Source of the DNA: Rahnella laticis
GTDB taxonomy: Bacteria > Pseudomonadota > Gammaproteobacteria > Enterobacterales > Enterobacteriaceae
Direction of reading: 5' to 3'
Length of the DNA stretch: 37,065 nucleotides
Assembly (NCBI RefSeq): GCF_015644585.1
Contig: NZ_JADOBI010000020.1
Location: 1 to 37,065 of the forward strand
The first letter of the stretch is position 1, and each line of letters begins with the position of its first letter. This document shows positions 8,893 to 16,892 of this stretch, in pieces. The notes below the pieces were generated by a model that saw only the letters and a program-made list of their open reading frames with translations, made no database searches and was not told the origin of the DNA. The position numbers and the translations under genes were made by a program.

Positions 8893-9425
8893 ACTCGCCG
8901 CGCCGAAACCGACAAAGAGGGAGGAAAGCGCCTCCCTCTTTGATCTCCCACGCTTTTTAACTGCGCGCTGCCGCTGGCTGACTACGTTTCAGGGACTTTT
9001 GCTATTGCCGCAAAATCCCGCCGCTGCGCGGTGCCTTCCAGTCGGATTACAAACCGCGCGAAAAGATACGCGGTTTTCCACCTCTCCTTCCAGCGTGATT
9101 TTTGAAAGCGGCCAGAGGCTTATCTAAATTCAAATGCAGACTGGTTTTAATCTTCTAAAAAGGTGAGATGGCGCGCTCAGAAATTTTGCTGACTGAGGGT
9201 TCGAGACCAATGGCTCGAAGCCCTCGAGGAAGGAACCGCGCAGCGGCAAGATTTCGCGCCACATTCGATTGTGCCAGAACATGTCCGTCGACCCGGCGAT
9301 AGCGCGTGTTGTAAAAAGACGCGGAGATTCCAAAGAGGGCTCGTCATAGCCCTCTTTGGTCGGTTTCGGCACCAGCCGCTGAGCGATCACCGCTATTGAA
9401 AAACCGAAATATTCTCGGTCAATCC
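8893..9425. repeat. Dispersed intergenic repeat, copy B (two inverted arms)
   Basis: This copy fills most of the gene-free 8831-9540 interval. The left arm (about 8893-9110, minus orientation) has hairpin 8913-8924/8931-8942 (CAAAGAGGGAGG stem), the core with CCGCCGCTGCGCGG, and the inner hairpin CCGCG...CGCGG. The spacer has GTGATTTTTGAAAGCGGCCA. The right arm (about 9190-9425, plus orientation) has inner hairpin TTCGAG-ACCAATGG-CTCGAA, core GGAACCGCGCAGCGGC, hairpin 9330-9341/9348-9359 (CCAAAGAGGGCT stem) and tail GATCACCGCTATTG. Bases 9305-9370 are the exact reverse complement of 27909-27974 in copy D. I see no gene in it. Confidence 0.87.
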
Positions 9426-9454
9426 GTTAAGCCGCCTGCAAAGGCAATTTGCAG

Positions 9455-9471
9455 CACCTTTCTAAAAGGTG
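9455..9471 (+). promoter_or_regulatory. Short hairpin upstream of the ABC importer operon
   Basis: CACCTTT (9455-9461) pairs with AAAGGTG (9465-9471) around a three-base loop, 70 bases before the importer's first gene. GTCACA then occurs twice (9471-9476 and 9482-9487). I find no Fur-box match here. The operon's promoter should lie in about 9425-9525, but I cannot assign its hexamers with confidence. Confidence 0.35.
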
Positions 9472-9540
9472 TCACACCCCGGTCACATTCCCCCTTTACC
9501 CTCACCTCCACTAATAAGTCCCAAAGAGGATAGTACAACC

Positions 9541-10284
9541 ATGATCATTCCAGCTAAATCCAGCGGGAATGCGCCGTCGCGCACCTGTCCCGCTATCGCT
9601 ATCCATCAGGTTTCCCATTTCTTCGGGAGCAACCCGGTACTCAATCACGTCAATCTGACGGTGCCCAAAGGCACGATCCTCGCATTGCTGGGGCCTTCGG
9701 GCTGCGGCAAAAGCACGTTGCTGAAAATGCTCGCCGGCCTGCTCAATCCGGCATCCGGGGAGATCCGCTTCGACGGCGAAATCGTCGCCAGTGGCTCGTT
9801 CAGTCTGCCGCCGGAAAAACGCAATCTCGGCATGGCCTTTCAGGATTACGCGCTGTGGCCGCACATGAGCGTCCGGCAAAATGTCGCGTTTCCGCTGCAA
9901 ATGCGTGGCATCAAAGGCCAGGCGCAGGAAGAAAAAGTGATGGCGGCGCTGGAACGCGTCGGGCTCGCGGATTTCGTCTCGCGCCGCCCTTCTGAGCTTT
10001 CCGGCGGGCAGCAACAGCGCGTTGCACTTGCCCGCGCCATCGTCGCCGAACCCCGCATCCTGCTGTTTGACGAACCCCTGTCGAATCTCGACCGCGATTT
10101 ACGCGAAAGCCTGTGCGAAGAAATGGCGGTGTTGTTGCGCCAGCTCGGCACCACGGCGGTTTACGTCACGCACGATCAGCACGAAGCCCACGCGCTCGCC
10201 CATCATATTGCCCGCATGGACAAGGGCGCGATCGCCAGTATTGACACGATTGATCCTTCCGTAATTTCACCTTTTGTTGCTTAA
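9541..10284 (+). CDS. ABC importer ATPase, FbpC/PhnT-like
   Basis: ATP-hydrolysing subunit of a periplasmic-binding-protein importer, 247 aa from the chosen start. Walker A is GPSGCGKST at 51-59, signature LSGGQQQR, Walker [13 protein letters not shown], then the switch-His region [10 protein letters not shown] prefer the ATG at 9541 because AGAGGA lies about ten bases upstream. The in-frame ATG at 9469 falls in the leader hairpin. Iron importers such as FbpC are usually ~350 aa. This protein ends soon after the ATPase core and lacks the C-terminal TOBE-type regulatory domain. It is the first gene of a three-gene operon. The substrate is not determinable from this subunit. Confidence 0.9.
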   Translation: MIIPAKSSGNAPSRTCPAIAIHQVSHFFGSNPVLNHVNLTVPKGTILALLGPSGCGKSTLLKMLAGLLNPASGEIRFDGEIVASGSFSLPPEKRNLGMAFQDYALWPHMSVRQNVAFPLQMRGIKGQAQEEKVMAALERVGLADFVSRRPSELSGGQQQRVALARAIVAEPRILLFDEPLSNLDRDLRESLCEEMAVLLRQLGTTAVYVTHDQHEAHALAHHIARMDKGAIASIDTIDPSVISPFVA

Positions 10285-10301
10285 CCTCTGATGGGATAAA
10301 A

Positions 10302-11318
10302 ATGATGAACCGCACACTCAGCACTTTTCGTAAGAACCACACAACGTTTTCCCGTACTAAAACAGGCGTAATGACCGCAATGACTCTTTCTCTCGCAATG
10401 GCAGCTGGCAGCGCGCAGGCGCTGACGCTGACGCTCTACACCGCCGGGCCGGGTTCTCTGGCAAAAAAACTGGCAGCAGGTTATGAAAAACAAACCGGCG
10501 TGAAAGTGGATGTTTTCCAGGCCACCACCGGCAAAGTAATGGCCCGTCTGGACGCCGAGCAGGCCAATCCGCGCGCAGACGTTCTGATCTCCGCATCCTG
10601 GGATACCGCAACCGATCTCGAAAAACGCGGCTGGCTGCTGGAATACCAAAGCCCGAACGCAGAGCAGGTTCCGGCGCAATTCAAAACGCCTTACTACGTC
10701 GCGCAGGGGATTTCCGCACTGGGCATCGTGTGGAACACCAAAAGTGGTACCACTGAGCCAAAAGACTGGGGCGATTTAGCCAAACCGGAATTTAAAGACA
10801 AAGTGACCACGCCTGACCCTTCGCTTTCCGGTGCGTCGCTGGATTTGCTGATCGGGTTACAAAATGCCCACGCGCAGCAGGCGTGGAAACTGTTTGAAGA
10901 TCTGAAAGCTAACGGCATGATTATCGCCGGACCCAACGCACAGGCGCTGACGCCGGTGTTGCAGGGCGCGAAAGCCGCCGTGTTTGGCGCGGTGGATTAC
11001 GTCTCTTACGCCAGTGTTCAGGACGGCGAATCCGTCAAAGTCATTTTCCCGAGCAGCGGCACCGTGATCGCCCCGCGCCCGATGATGATCCTCAAATCCA
11101 GCCAGCAGCAAAAAGAAGCCAAAGCGTTTATCGATTACGCGCTTTCGCCTGAAGGCCAGAAACTGGTAGCCGATGCGTGGCTGATGCCCGCGCGCACCGA
11201 TATCGACGCCAAACGTCCGTTGTTTAAATCGCTGAAACTGTTGCCGGAAGCCTCCCAGGCCTCGGCGTCGCGCAAAGAAGTGCTCGAACGTTTCGCAAAA
11301 CTGTTCGGTCAGCAGTAA
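10302..11318 (+). CDS. Periplasmic substrate-binding protein of the AfuA/PhnS type
   Basis: Solute receptor of the importer, 338 aa. The N-terminus is a long positively charged stretch and then a hydrophobic segment (GVMTAMTLSLAMAAGSAQA), which fits a Sec signal peptide with cleavage after AQA. The mature part begins LTLTLYTAGPGSLAKKLAAG, then RLDAEQANPRADVLIS. That is the layout of the Fe3+/aminoethylphosphonate binding-protein group (COG1840-like). Ferric-binding proteins have two adjacent tyrosine ligands. Here the corresponding region reads VDYVSYASVQ, with separated tyrosines, so iron is not secured as the ligand. GGGA lies a few bases before the ATG, 17 bp after the ATPase gene. Confidence 0.85.
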   Translation: MMNRTLSTFRKNHTTFSRTKTGVMTAMTLSLAMAAGSAQALTLTLYTAGPGSLAKKLAAGYEKQTGVKVDVFQATTGKVMARLDAEQANPRADVLISASWDTATDLEKRGWLLEYQSPNAEQVPAQFKTPYYVAQGISALGIVWNTKSGTTEPKDWGDLAKPEFKDKVTTPDPSLSGASLDLLIGLQNAHAQQAWKLFEDLKANGMIIAGPNAQALTPVLQGAKAAVFGAVDYVSYASVQDGESVKVIFPSSGTVIAPRPMMILKSSQQQKEAKAFIDYALSPEGQKLVADAWLMPARTDIDAKRPLFKSLKLLPEASQASASRKEVLERFAKLFGQQ

Positions 11319-11325
11319 GTCAGTC

Positions 11326-11347
11326 ACGGGCTGCGAAGGCAGCCCGT
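11326..11347 (+). terminator. Hairpin between binding-protein and permease genes
   Basis: ACGGGCTGC (11326-11334) pairs perfectly with GCAGCCCGT (11339-11347) around a GAAG loop, eight bases after the binding-protein stop. Only TTCCCC follows. It probably acts as a partial terminator or 3' stabiliser, leaving the binding protein in excess over the permease. Confidence 0.65.
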
Positions 11348-11378
11348 TTCCCCTCACCGAACAACGACGACAAAACCC

Positions 11379-13037
11379 ATGAACAGAAATGCTTTTTTGC
11401 CCGGCGTAACGGGCATTGCGTTGTTATTGCTGGTCGCCGTGCCGGTCAGCTTTGTGATTTTACAGGCGGTTTTCCCGCATCTCGATACCGGTGCTTATTC
11501 CGCACCGTTCAGCGCATTTACCCGCATCTTCGCCGAACCTCAGCTGCGTGAACTGTTTTCCACCACGATCAAAGTCGGGCTGGGCGTCGCGCTTTGCAGC
11601 GGATTAATCGGTATTCCGCTCGGCGCGCTGCGTGGCCTGTTTGCCCTGCCGGGTGCGGCGTTATGGGATGTTCTGTTTCTGGTGCCCTTTTTGCTGCCGC
11701 CATATATTGCCGCCCTGTCGTGGATGCTGGCGTTGCAAACCAATGGTTATGTGCAGCAACTGGTGCCGTGGCTGCGTCTCAACGATTTTCTGTTTTCCAT
11801 ACCGGGCATGGTTGTGGTCATGACGCTGAACGTTTTTCCGGTGGTGTATTTCGCGGTGTCGCGCAGCATGGCCGCCAGCGGCAGCCGTCTGGCAGACGTG
11901 GCACGTATTCACGGCGCAGGCCCGTGGCGCGCCTTTTCCCGCGTGACATTACCCATGGCACTGCCCGCTATGGCATCAAGTTTGCTGCTGGCGTTTACGT
12001 TATCCATCGAAGAATACGGCGTGCCGGGCGCGCTCGGTTCGCGCAGCGGCGTGATGCTGCTGACCACCGGCATCGAAGCGCGCCTTGCCGACTGGCCGAT
12101 TGATTTACCCGGCGCGGCGGTGCTTTCACTGATGCTGGTGGCGATCGCGCTGTGCGCTTACAGCGTTCAGCGCGCGGTGGTGGCAGGCAAAAATGTCGAG
12201 AGCATGACCGGCAAACCCGCCGATATCACGCAAAAACGGCTGAAAGGCTGGGCGATCCCGGTGCTGGCATTATTCACGCTGGTGACGGTGATTGCCGTGG
12301 CGCTGCCGATTTTATCCACGCTGGCCACGGCGTTTTCCGGCACGCTTTCCGGCGGGCTTTCGCTGTCGAACCTGACATTACGTCACTTCGGCGCGCTGTT
12401 TGCCGCACACGGCGACGCGATCAGCGCCCTGTCGACCAGCCTCAGTCTGGCGCTCGGCACGGCATTAATCGCGGGCGCGACGGGCTTTCTGGCGTCGTGG
12501 CTGGTGGTGGTCAGGAAGATCCGCGGTTCAGCGCTGATTGACGGATTGTCTTTGTTACCGGCGGCGCTGCCGGGGATCGTGGTCGGCGTCGGGCTGATTC
12601 TGGCGTGGAACCGCAGCTTCTGGCCGGTTACGCCTTACAACACCTGGGCGATTTTGCTGCTCGCCTATTGTTGCCTGCTGCTGCCTTATCCGGTGCGTTA
12701 CGTCAGCGCGGTGTTAAAGCAGATCGGCGGAAATCTGGATGCGGCGGCGCGGGTGCATGGTGCGACGGCGGCACAAACGCTGCGGCTGATCCTGCTGCCC
12801 CTGGTCTTTCCCAGCCTGCTGGCGTCGATGATGATGGTGTTTGCCGTCGCCTCTCGCGAACTGGTGACGTCGCTGCTGCTTTCACCGGCGGGCGTGCAGA
12901 CCGTTTCGGTCTATGTGTGGCGGCAGTTTGAACAGGGATCAGTAGGAGATGGCATGGCGATGGCGTCGGTTGCGGTGTTACTGAGCCTGACGCTGATGCT
13001 GGCAGCCGTCAGGCTTCAACGAAAACCGCTGGCTTAA
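11379..13037 (+). CDS. ABC importer permease, fused double-domain (FbpB-type)
   Basis: Inner-membrane channel made of two permease domains in one 552-aa chain, about 12 hydrophobic segments. The two EAA-type coupling loops are ADVARIHGAGPWRAFSRVTLP (about 170-190) and DAARVHGATAAQTLRLILLP (about 450-470), confirming an internal duplication as in FbpB and related permeases. It is the third gene after the ATPase and receptor genes. The ATG lacks a clear Shine-Dalgarno sequence. Its TAA overlaps the stop of the convergent exporter gene by four bases. The substrate remains open: iron, aminoethylphosphonate or another small anion are all possible for the family. Confidence 0.9.
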   Translation: MNRNAFLPGVTGIALLLLVAVPVSFVILQAVFPHLDTGAYSAPFSAFTRIFAEPQLRELFSTTIKVGLGVALCSGLIGIPLGALRGLFALPGAALWDVLFLVPFLLPPYIAALSWMLALQTNGYVQQLVPWLRLNDFLFSIPGMVVVMTLNVFPVVYFAVSRSMAASGSRLADVARIHGAGPWRAFSRVTLPMALPAMASSLLLAFTLSIEEYGVPGALGSRSGVMLLTTGIEARLADWPIDLPGAAVLSLMLVAIALCAYSVQRAVVAGKNVESMTGKPADITQKRLKGWAIPVLALFTLVTVIAVALPILSTLATAFSGTLSGGLSLSNLTLRHFGALFAAHGDAISALSTSLSLALGTALIAGATGFLASWLVVVRKIRGSALIDGLSLLPAALPGIVVGVGLILAWNRSFWPVTPYNTWAILLLAYCCLLLPYPVRYVSAVLKQIGGNLDAAARVHGATAAQTLRLILLPLVFPSLLASMMMVFAVASRELVTSLLLSPAGVQTVSVYVWRQFEQGSVGDGMAMASVAVLLSLTLMLAAVRLQRKPLA

Positions 13038-14515
13038 CTTTCCCGCTGCGGTTCGGTGTGCGGGCGGTCGCCTGCCGGAATTAACAGACCGGCGGCGACC
13101 GCCAGTACGGAAATAATCGCGGAAACCATAAAGACCCAGTGCAGGGACGCCGCCACGCTTTCGGTCAGCGCCGCCAGATGATGGCTTTCCATCGCATTGC
13201 GCGTGGCTTTTTCCATCAGTTGCTGAACCGGATCGTTCACCTGAGGCAGGCGATATTGCAGATTGAGATTCAGCGTTGCGCCCAGCACGGCGGTGCCAAT
13301 TGCCGAGCCTAACATGCGGGTAAATAAGGTGGATGCGGTCGCAATCCCGCGGATTGCCGGTTCCGCATTATTCTGCACCGACACAATAAACGTGGTATTC
13401 GCTAACCCCATTCCCGCGCCGATTGAAAACGCCGCCAGACGCGCCACCCACAGCCCGGAATCCGGCGAGAGAAACAGCAGCGCCACACTTCCGCCCAGCA
13501 GTAAAACGCCGCCCAGGACCGCTGTCGCGCGGTAAGACGTCGCCTGCATCAGACGGCTGCTGAGCATGCTCGCCAGCGGCCAGCCGATGGACATCAGTGC
13601 CAGCGTGGTGCCCGCCTCCAGCGGCGTGCCGCCGAGAACGCCCTGCACGTAGGTCGGCAGAAACGCGCTGATCCCCATCATCGTCGCGCCGATAATCAGG
13701 CCGCCAATGTTACCGGCAATAATCACTTTGCTTTCCCACAGCGCCAGCGGGAACAGCGGCTCAGGCGTTTTGCGCTCCTGACGTATCAGCAAATACCCGC
13801 TGACCACCGCCAGAACAATCAGCGCCAGCGCCCAGTAGCCCAGCACTTCGGCCTGAAGCAATGCCAGAAGTAACGCCGCAACGGAAAGCGTCAGAAAACC
13901 GGTTCCGGCCAGATCCAGTTTATGTTGTTTACGCTGTCCGTCCGGCGGCAGGTATTTGACCAGAATCGCCATCGCCACCAGACCAATCGGCACGTTGACC
14001 CAAAAGACCACCGCCCACGGGAAATGCGAAACGATAAACGCCCCCATCAGCGGGCCGACAATCGCCGAAACGCCCCACACACTGGACAAATAGCCCTGCG
14101 CTTTTGCGCGTTCCTGCGGGCCATAGACATTGGCAATCAGCGTGGTCGCAATCGGCGTAATCGCCCCCGCGCCCAGCCCCTGCAAGGCACGGAAGGCAAT
14201 CATCCAGGCCAGCGAGGGCGCGAATCCGCACAATACGGAGCCGATGAGAAACAGCGTCGTCCCGATGAAAAACATCTTCCGGCAACCGTACAAATCTGCC
14301 AGCCGGCCGTAGATCGGCACGGTAATCGCCTGCGTCAGCAGATAGACGGCAAAGACCCAGCCGAGCAGCGAGAAACCGCCGAGATCACCGATGATGGTCG
14401 GCATCGCGGTCGCCACAATCGTGACTTCCACGGCCGCCATAAACATCGATAACATGCAGGCAGTGAGAATTAAGGGGCGGTGCGATGATTTTACAACGGG
14501 AGTCGTGACGGCCAT
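13034..14515 (-). CDS. MFS drug:H+ antiporter, DHA2 (EmrB/QacA-like) family
   Basis: Inner-membrane exporter of 493 aa with about 14 hydrophobic segments. The N-terminal motif (L/I)TACMLSMFMAAVEVTIVATAMPTI is the DHA2 D1-like signature, here with E instead of D. MFS motif A is GRLADLYGCRKM, and motif C-like GVSAIVGPLMGA follows. It probably exports toxic or amphipathic compounds, but the substrate cannot be told. No membrane-fusion partner or regulator is adjacent, so it likely works alone. The ATG is preceded by only a weak AGAGAA. Its stop shares TTAA with the convergent permease gene. Confidence 0.88.
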   Translation of the reverse strand: MAVTTPVVKSSHRPLILTACMLSMFMAAVEVTIVATAMPTIIGDLGGFSLLGWVFAVYLLTQAITVPIYGRLADLYGCRKMFFIGTTLFLIGSVLCGFAPSLAWMIAFRALQGLGAGAITPIATTLIANVYGPQERAKAQGYLSSVWGVSAIVGPLMGAFIVSHFPWAVVFWVNVPIGLVAMAILVKYLPPDGQRKQHKLDLAGTGFLTLSVAALLLALLQAEVLGYWALALIVLAVVSGYLLIRQERKTPEPLFPLALWESKVIIAGNIGGLIIGATMMGISAFLPTYVQGVLGGTPLEAGTTLALMSIGWPLASMLSSRLMQATSYRATAVLGGVLLLGGSVALLFLSPDSGLWVARLAAFSIGAGMGLANTTFIVSVQNNAEPAIRGIATASTLFTRMLGSAIGTAVLGATLNLNLQYRLPQVNDPVQQLMEKATRNAMESHHLAALTESVAASLHWVFMVSAIISVLAVAAGLLIPAGDRPHTEPQRES

Positions 14516-14556
14516 GTTCTCTGTTTTCGTTAGATTATGCGCTCAGGCAGATAGGC

Positions 14557-14578
14557 AAACTATACACAAACTATAGAC
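14557..14578 (-). promoter_or_regulatory. Direct repeat in the exporter promoter region
   Basis: AAACTATACAC (14557-14567) is followed at once by AAACTATAGAC (14568-14578), two copies of an 11-bp unit. On the minus strand each gives TATAGTTTG, so one may be the exporter's -10. The pair may also be an operator, since it also contains the dyad CTATA...TATAG. No cognate regulator is adjacent. Confidence 0.35.
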
Positions 14579-14615
14579 AAAAAAGCGGCTCAGGGTTTGG
14601 CACTCTGAGCCGCTT
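14575..14615 (-). terminator. Intrinsic terminator of bioD2
   Basis: AAAGCGGCTCAG (14582-14593) pairs perfectly with CTGAGCCGCTTT (14604-14615). On the minus strand the stem is followed by a run of T then GTC. This is a textbook rho-independent terminator 32 bases after the bioD2 stop. Confidence 0.85.
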
Positions 14616-14646
14616 TGTTTTGATTGCTGCGTGACAACGTCACCCG

Positions 14647-15333
14647 TCAGGCTTTGGTTAACGTTTTCAGCTTCAGGCTGGACAGGTCAATAAATTTGGC
14701 CATATCGCGGCTTTCTGCGCGAGGTAAATAAGGAATTTCCCCCAACAGTGGCGCGGAAATATTGGCACTGATCGCGTCAATAGTTTCCTGGTAGTGGGCA
14801 AGACACGGGTTAATTCGGTTTGCGACCCAACCCAGCAACGGTAATCCATCGGCGATAATCGCCTGCGCCGTTAATAGCGCGTGGCTGACACAGCCTTCCT
14901 GAATACCGACCACTAATACCACCGGCATATTTTGCTGGCGAACCCAGTCTGAATATAAAAGATGCGGAGTAATCAATGTTCTCCAGCCATCGCACCCTTC
15001 TACGACCACTGAATCTGCCTCTTCACGCATGAAGTTGAGGCCACTGGTCATTATTTCAAAAATATTCTCAGGAACCTGGCTGGCATAAATATCTTCGTCA
15101 GCTAAGGCCAGAGGGGTTATTTTATTAAAAGGATAAGCAATAGAAGATGACTGCTGGAGAGTTACCGCATCTTTATTTCGAACCCCGTCGGCCAGCTCCT
15201 GGCTGCCAGTTGCAATAGGTTTATAGCCTAAAACGCAGCGATCCTGCGCGGCTAAGGCCTGAAGCAAGGCACGTGTGACAATGGTTTTACCTACACGGGC
15301 GTCCGTACCCGTGACGAAAAAGTGCGTTAACAT
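14647..15333 (-). CDS. bioD2: Dethiobiotin synthetase homologue BioD2 (YnfK)
   Basis: Likely ATP-dependent dethiobiotin synthetase isozyme (DAPA plus CO2 plus ATP to dethiobiotin), 228 aa. It matches E. coli YnfK in sequence and location beside mlc. The P-loop is GTDARVGKT at residues 9-17, KPIATGSQ at 38-45, and the adenine-side ANRINPCLAHY. The usual EG(A/T)GGW loop reads EGCDGW (residues 112-117), replacing a conserved glycine by aspartate, so activity is not certain. I chose the ATG at 15333: GGAG lies ten bases upstream and the protein then begins like YnfK. The longer frame to 15405 adds residues with no counterpart. Confidence 0.88.
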   Translation of the reverse strand: MLTHFFVTGTDARVGKTIVTRALLQALAAQDRCVLGYKPIATGSQELADGVRNKDAVTLQQSSSIAYPFNKITPLALADEDIYASQVPENIFEIMTSGLNFMREEADSVVVEGCDGWRTLITPHLLYSDWVRQQNMPVVLVVGIQEGCVSHALLTAQAIIADGLPLLGWVANRINPCLAHYQETIDAISANISAPLLGEIPYLPRAESRDMAKFIDLSSLKLKTLTKA

Positions 15334-15654
15334 GAAATTCAGGCTCCGGGATCTCTCCGTCTTATTGAAAGATAGCCTCCGGTAAGAAAAAGCCGCCAGA
15401 GACAAAGTAACAGCTGAAAGTCTAGGCGATGAGAGATGAGAGCGGTTTGCGTTAGCGCAATGTTTTGTTGACTGGACTGTAAGGAATACGCATAAGGTTA
15501 TAAGTATTTATTTAATGACATAACCTGAAGGAATATAAGTAATTAAAGTAATCAGCAGTTAGAACACATCCCGTGAGCATCAGATTTATGGCATTGCTTG
15601 CTGATACAGATCAATAAACGCCGCCACGCCGAAAAATATAGCCCGCTAAGTATA
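15334..15654. other. Gene-free interval between bioD2 and mlc
   Basis: No gene is visible in these 321 bp, which should hold the bioD2 promoter and the end of the mlc transcript. Two dyads are visible. TTGCG-TTAG-CGCAA lies near 15448-15461. GGTTAT (15496-15501) pairs with ATAACC (15520-15525) across an AT-rich centre. The latter does not resemble the BirA operator closely enough to call. The region is notably AT-rich beside its neighbours. Confidence 0.5.
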
Positions 15655-16878
15655 TTATCCCTGTAATAATTTAATCAGTAAGGAACCGCTATAAAGCGCA
15701 TCCTTAACTAATGCCGCGCCGGGCATCGTTCCCTGATTATAAAATTGCGTGGATTCCAGTTTGATATTTTCGCTATATGCAGGAAGTGATTGCTGCTGAA
15801 TACAGGACATTATCGCGGGATGAAGAATATCCTGAGATAAATTAAGCGGTGAGCCGATCAGCACTTTTTCCGGATTAAACAGATTCACCATGATCGCCAG
15901 AATACGCCCGACGCTCTGCCCCACGCTGATAATCACATCACGCGCCAGCTGATCGCCCCGGTTCGCGGCGTCACATACCGCTTCAATCGTCAGCGACACG
16001 CCGTGCAGCAAACTGGCAGGCACCGGCACCGTGAGGCGCTGACGCACTAAATCCAAAATGCTGTCGGTACTGGCAACAGTTTCCAGACAACCATGATTGC
16101 CGCAATAACAACGCTTCCCGTACGGATCAACCTGCGTATGCCCGATTTCGGCCACGCTGCTGCTGCCTGCGTGCAAAACGCGCCCGCTGGTAATCACGCC
16201 TGCGCCGACATTGTGGTCAATCACAATCTGCACCACATTTTTGCAACCGCGCGACGCGCCGTATAACGATTCTGCCAGCGTCCACGCGCCGATATCGTGC
16301 TGGACGTACACCGGCAGGCCCGTATGTTCCGAAAGCGTATCACCCAGCGGCATATCGAAAACGTCATGATAAAATGGCATGCGGTGAACGATGCCCCGGC
16401 GCGCATCAATCATGCCCGGCAGGGTAATTGCGATGGCGGTCAGGCGCTCAAGTTTGCGCTGATGGCGGATAAAGAACTGATCGATTTCAGAAATGATGCG
16501 TTTAAGCAGCGGCTGGTGCGCCTGTTCCGGCAGCGGAAGCACTTCTTCCACCACCAGTTTGCTGCTCAGATCCCGTAAACCGAGAGTGATCGACCCCAGA
16601 CTGATACGTGCGGAAAGGTAGTGCCAGGCCTGAGTATCCAGGGCTAAACCAATAGCGGGACGCCCGCGGCTGCCCGGATCCTGAAACTCGGTTTCAAGTA
16701 CCAGATGAGCCTGTAAAAGTTCGCGGACAATCTTGGTAATACTGGCTGGAGCGAGTTGAGCTTTTTTAGAAAGTTCTATGCGCGAAATGGGACCAAACTG
16801 ATCTATCAGGCGGTACACAGCACCGACATTGGTTTGTTTAATCTGATCAATATGTCCGGGTTGCCCGTCGGGGATCAC
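15655..16878 (-). CDS. mlc: Mlc, glucose-responsive global repressor (ROK family)
   Basis: Repressor of PTS and other sugar genes, released when it binds dephosphorylated EIICB-Glc (PtsG). It has 407 aa (406 in E. coli). The N-terminal winged helix includes SRIELSKKAQLAPASITKIVREL (about 32-54). The zinc ligands H247, C257, C259 and C264 fall at the E. coli positions within EIGHTQVDPYGKRCYCGNHG. The ROK fold continues to a C-terminus nearly identical to Mlc (ALVKDALYSGSLLIKLLQG). The start codon is GTG with GGAG eight bases upstream. Gene order ynfK-mlc-ynfL-ynfM is as in E. coli. Also called dgsA. Confidence 0.97.
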   Translation of the reverse strand: MIPDGQPGHIDQIKQTNVGAVYRLIDQFGPISRIELSKKAQLAPASITKIVRELLQAHLVLETEFQDPGSRGRPAIGLALDTQAWHYLSARISLGSITLGLRDLSSKLVVEEVLPLPEQAHQPLLKRIISEIDQFFIRHQRKLERLTAIAITLPGMIDARRGIVHRMPFYHDVFDMPLGDTLSEHTGLPVYVQHDIGAWTLAESLYGASRGCKNVVQIVIDHNVGAGVITSGRVLHAGSSSVAEIGHTQVDPYGKRCYCGNHGCLETVASTDSILDLVRQRLTVPVPASLLHGVSLTIEAVCDAANRGDQLARDVIISVGQSVGRILAIMVNLFNPEKVLIGSPLNLSQDILHPAIMSCIQQQSLPAYSENIKLESTQFYNQGTMPGAALVKDALYSGSLLIKLLQG

Positions 16879-16892
16879 TCAAGGAACTCCTG

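Noticed and set aside
9130-9390. Open frame on the minus strand whose start (MIAQRL.PKPTKEGYDEPSLE) recurs at 27889-28107 on the plus strand, like a conserved small protein
   Set aside because: Both lie wholly in the repeat arms and match because the DNA is nearly identical (66-bp exact stretch). The frames have no ribosome-binding site, diverge after the hairpin, and run through the stem-loop. The constraint visible is on base pairing, not on the protein.
8893-9425. ERIC, REP/BIME or BOX element
   Set aside because: Arm length, the core GGGAACCGCGCAGCGGC and the modular plan do not match the consensus sequences of these families as I know them.
15496-15525. BirA operator upstream of bioD2
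   Set aside because: GGTTAT...ATAACC is only a short dyad and lacks the TTGTAAACC/GGTTTACAA arms of BirA sites.
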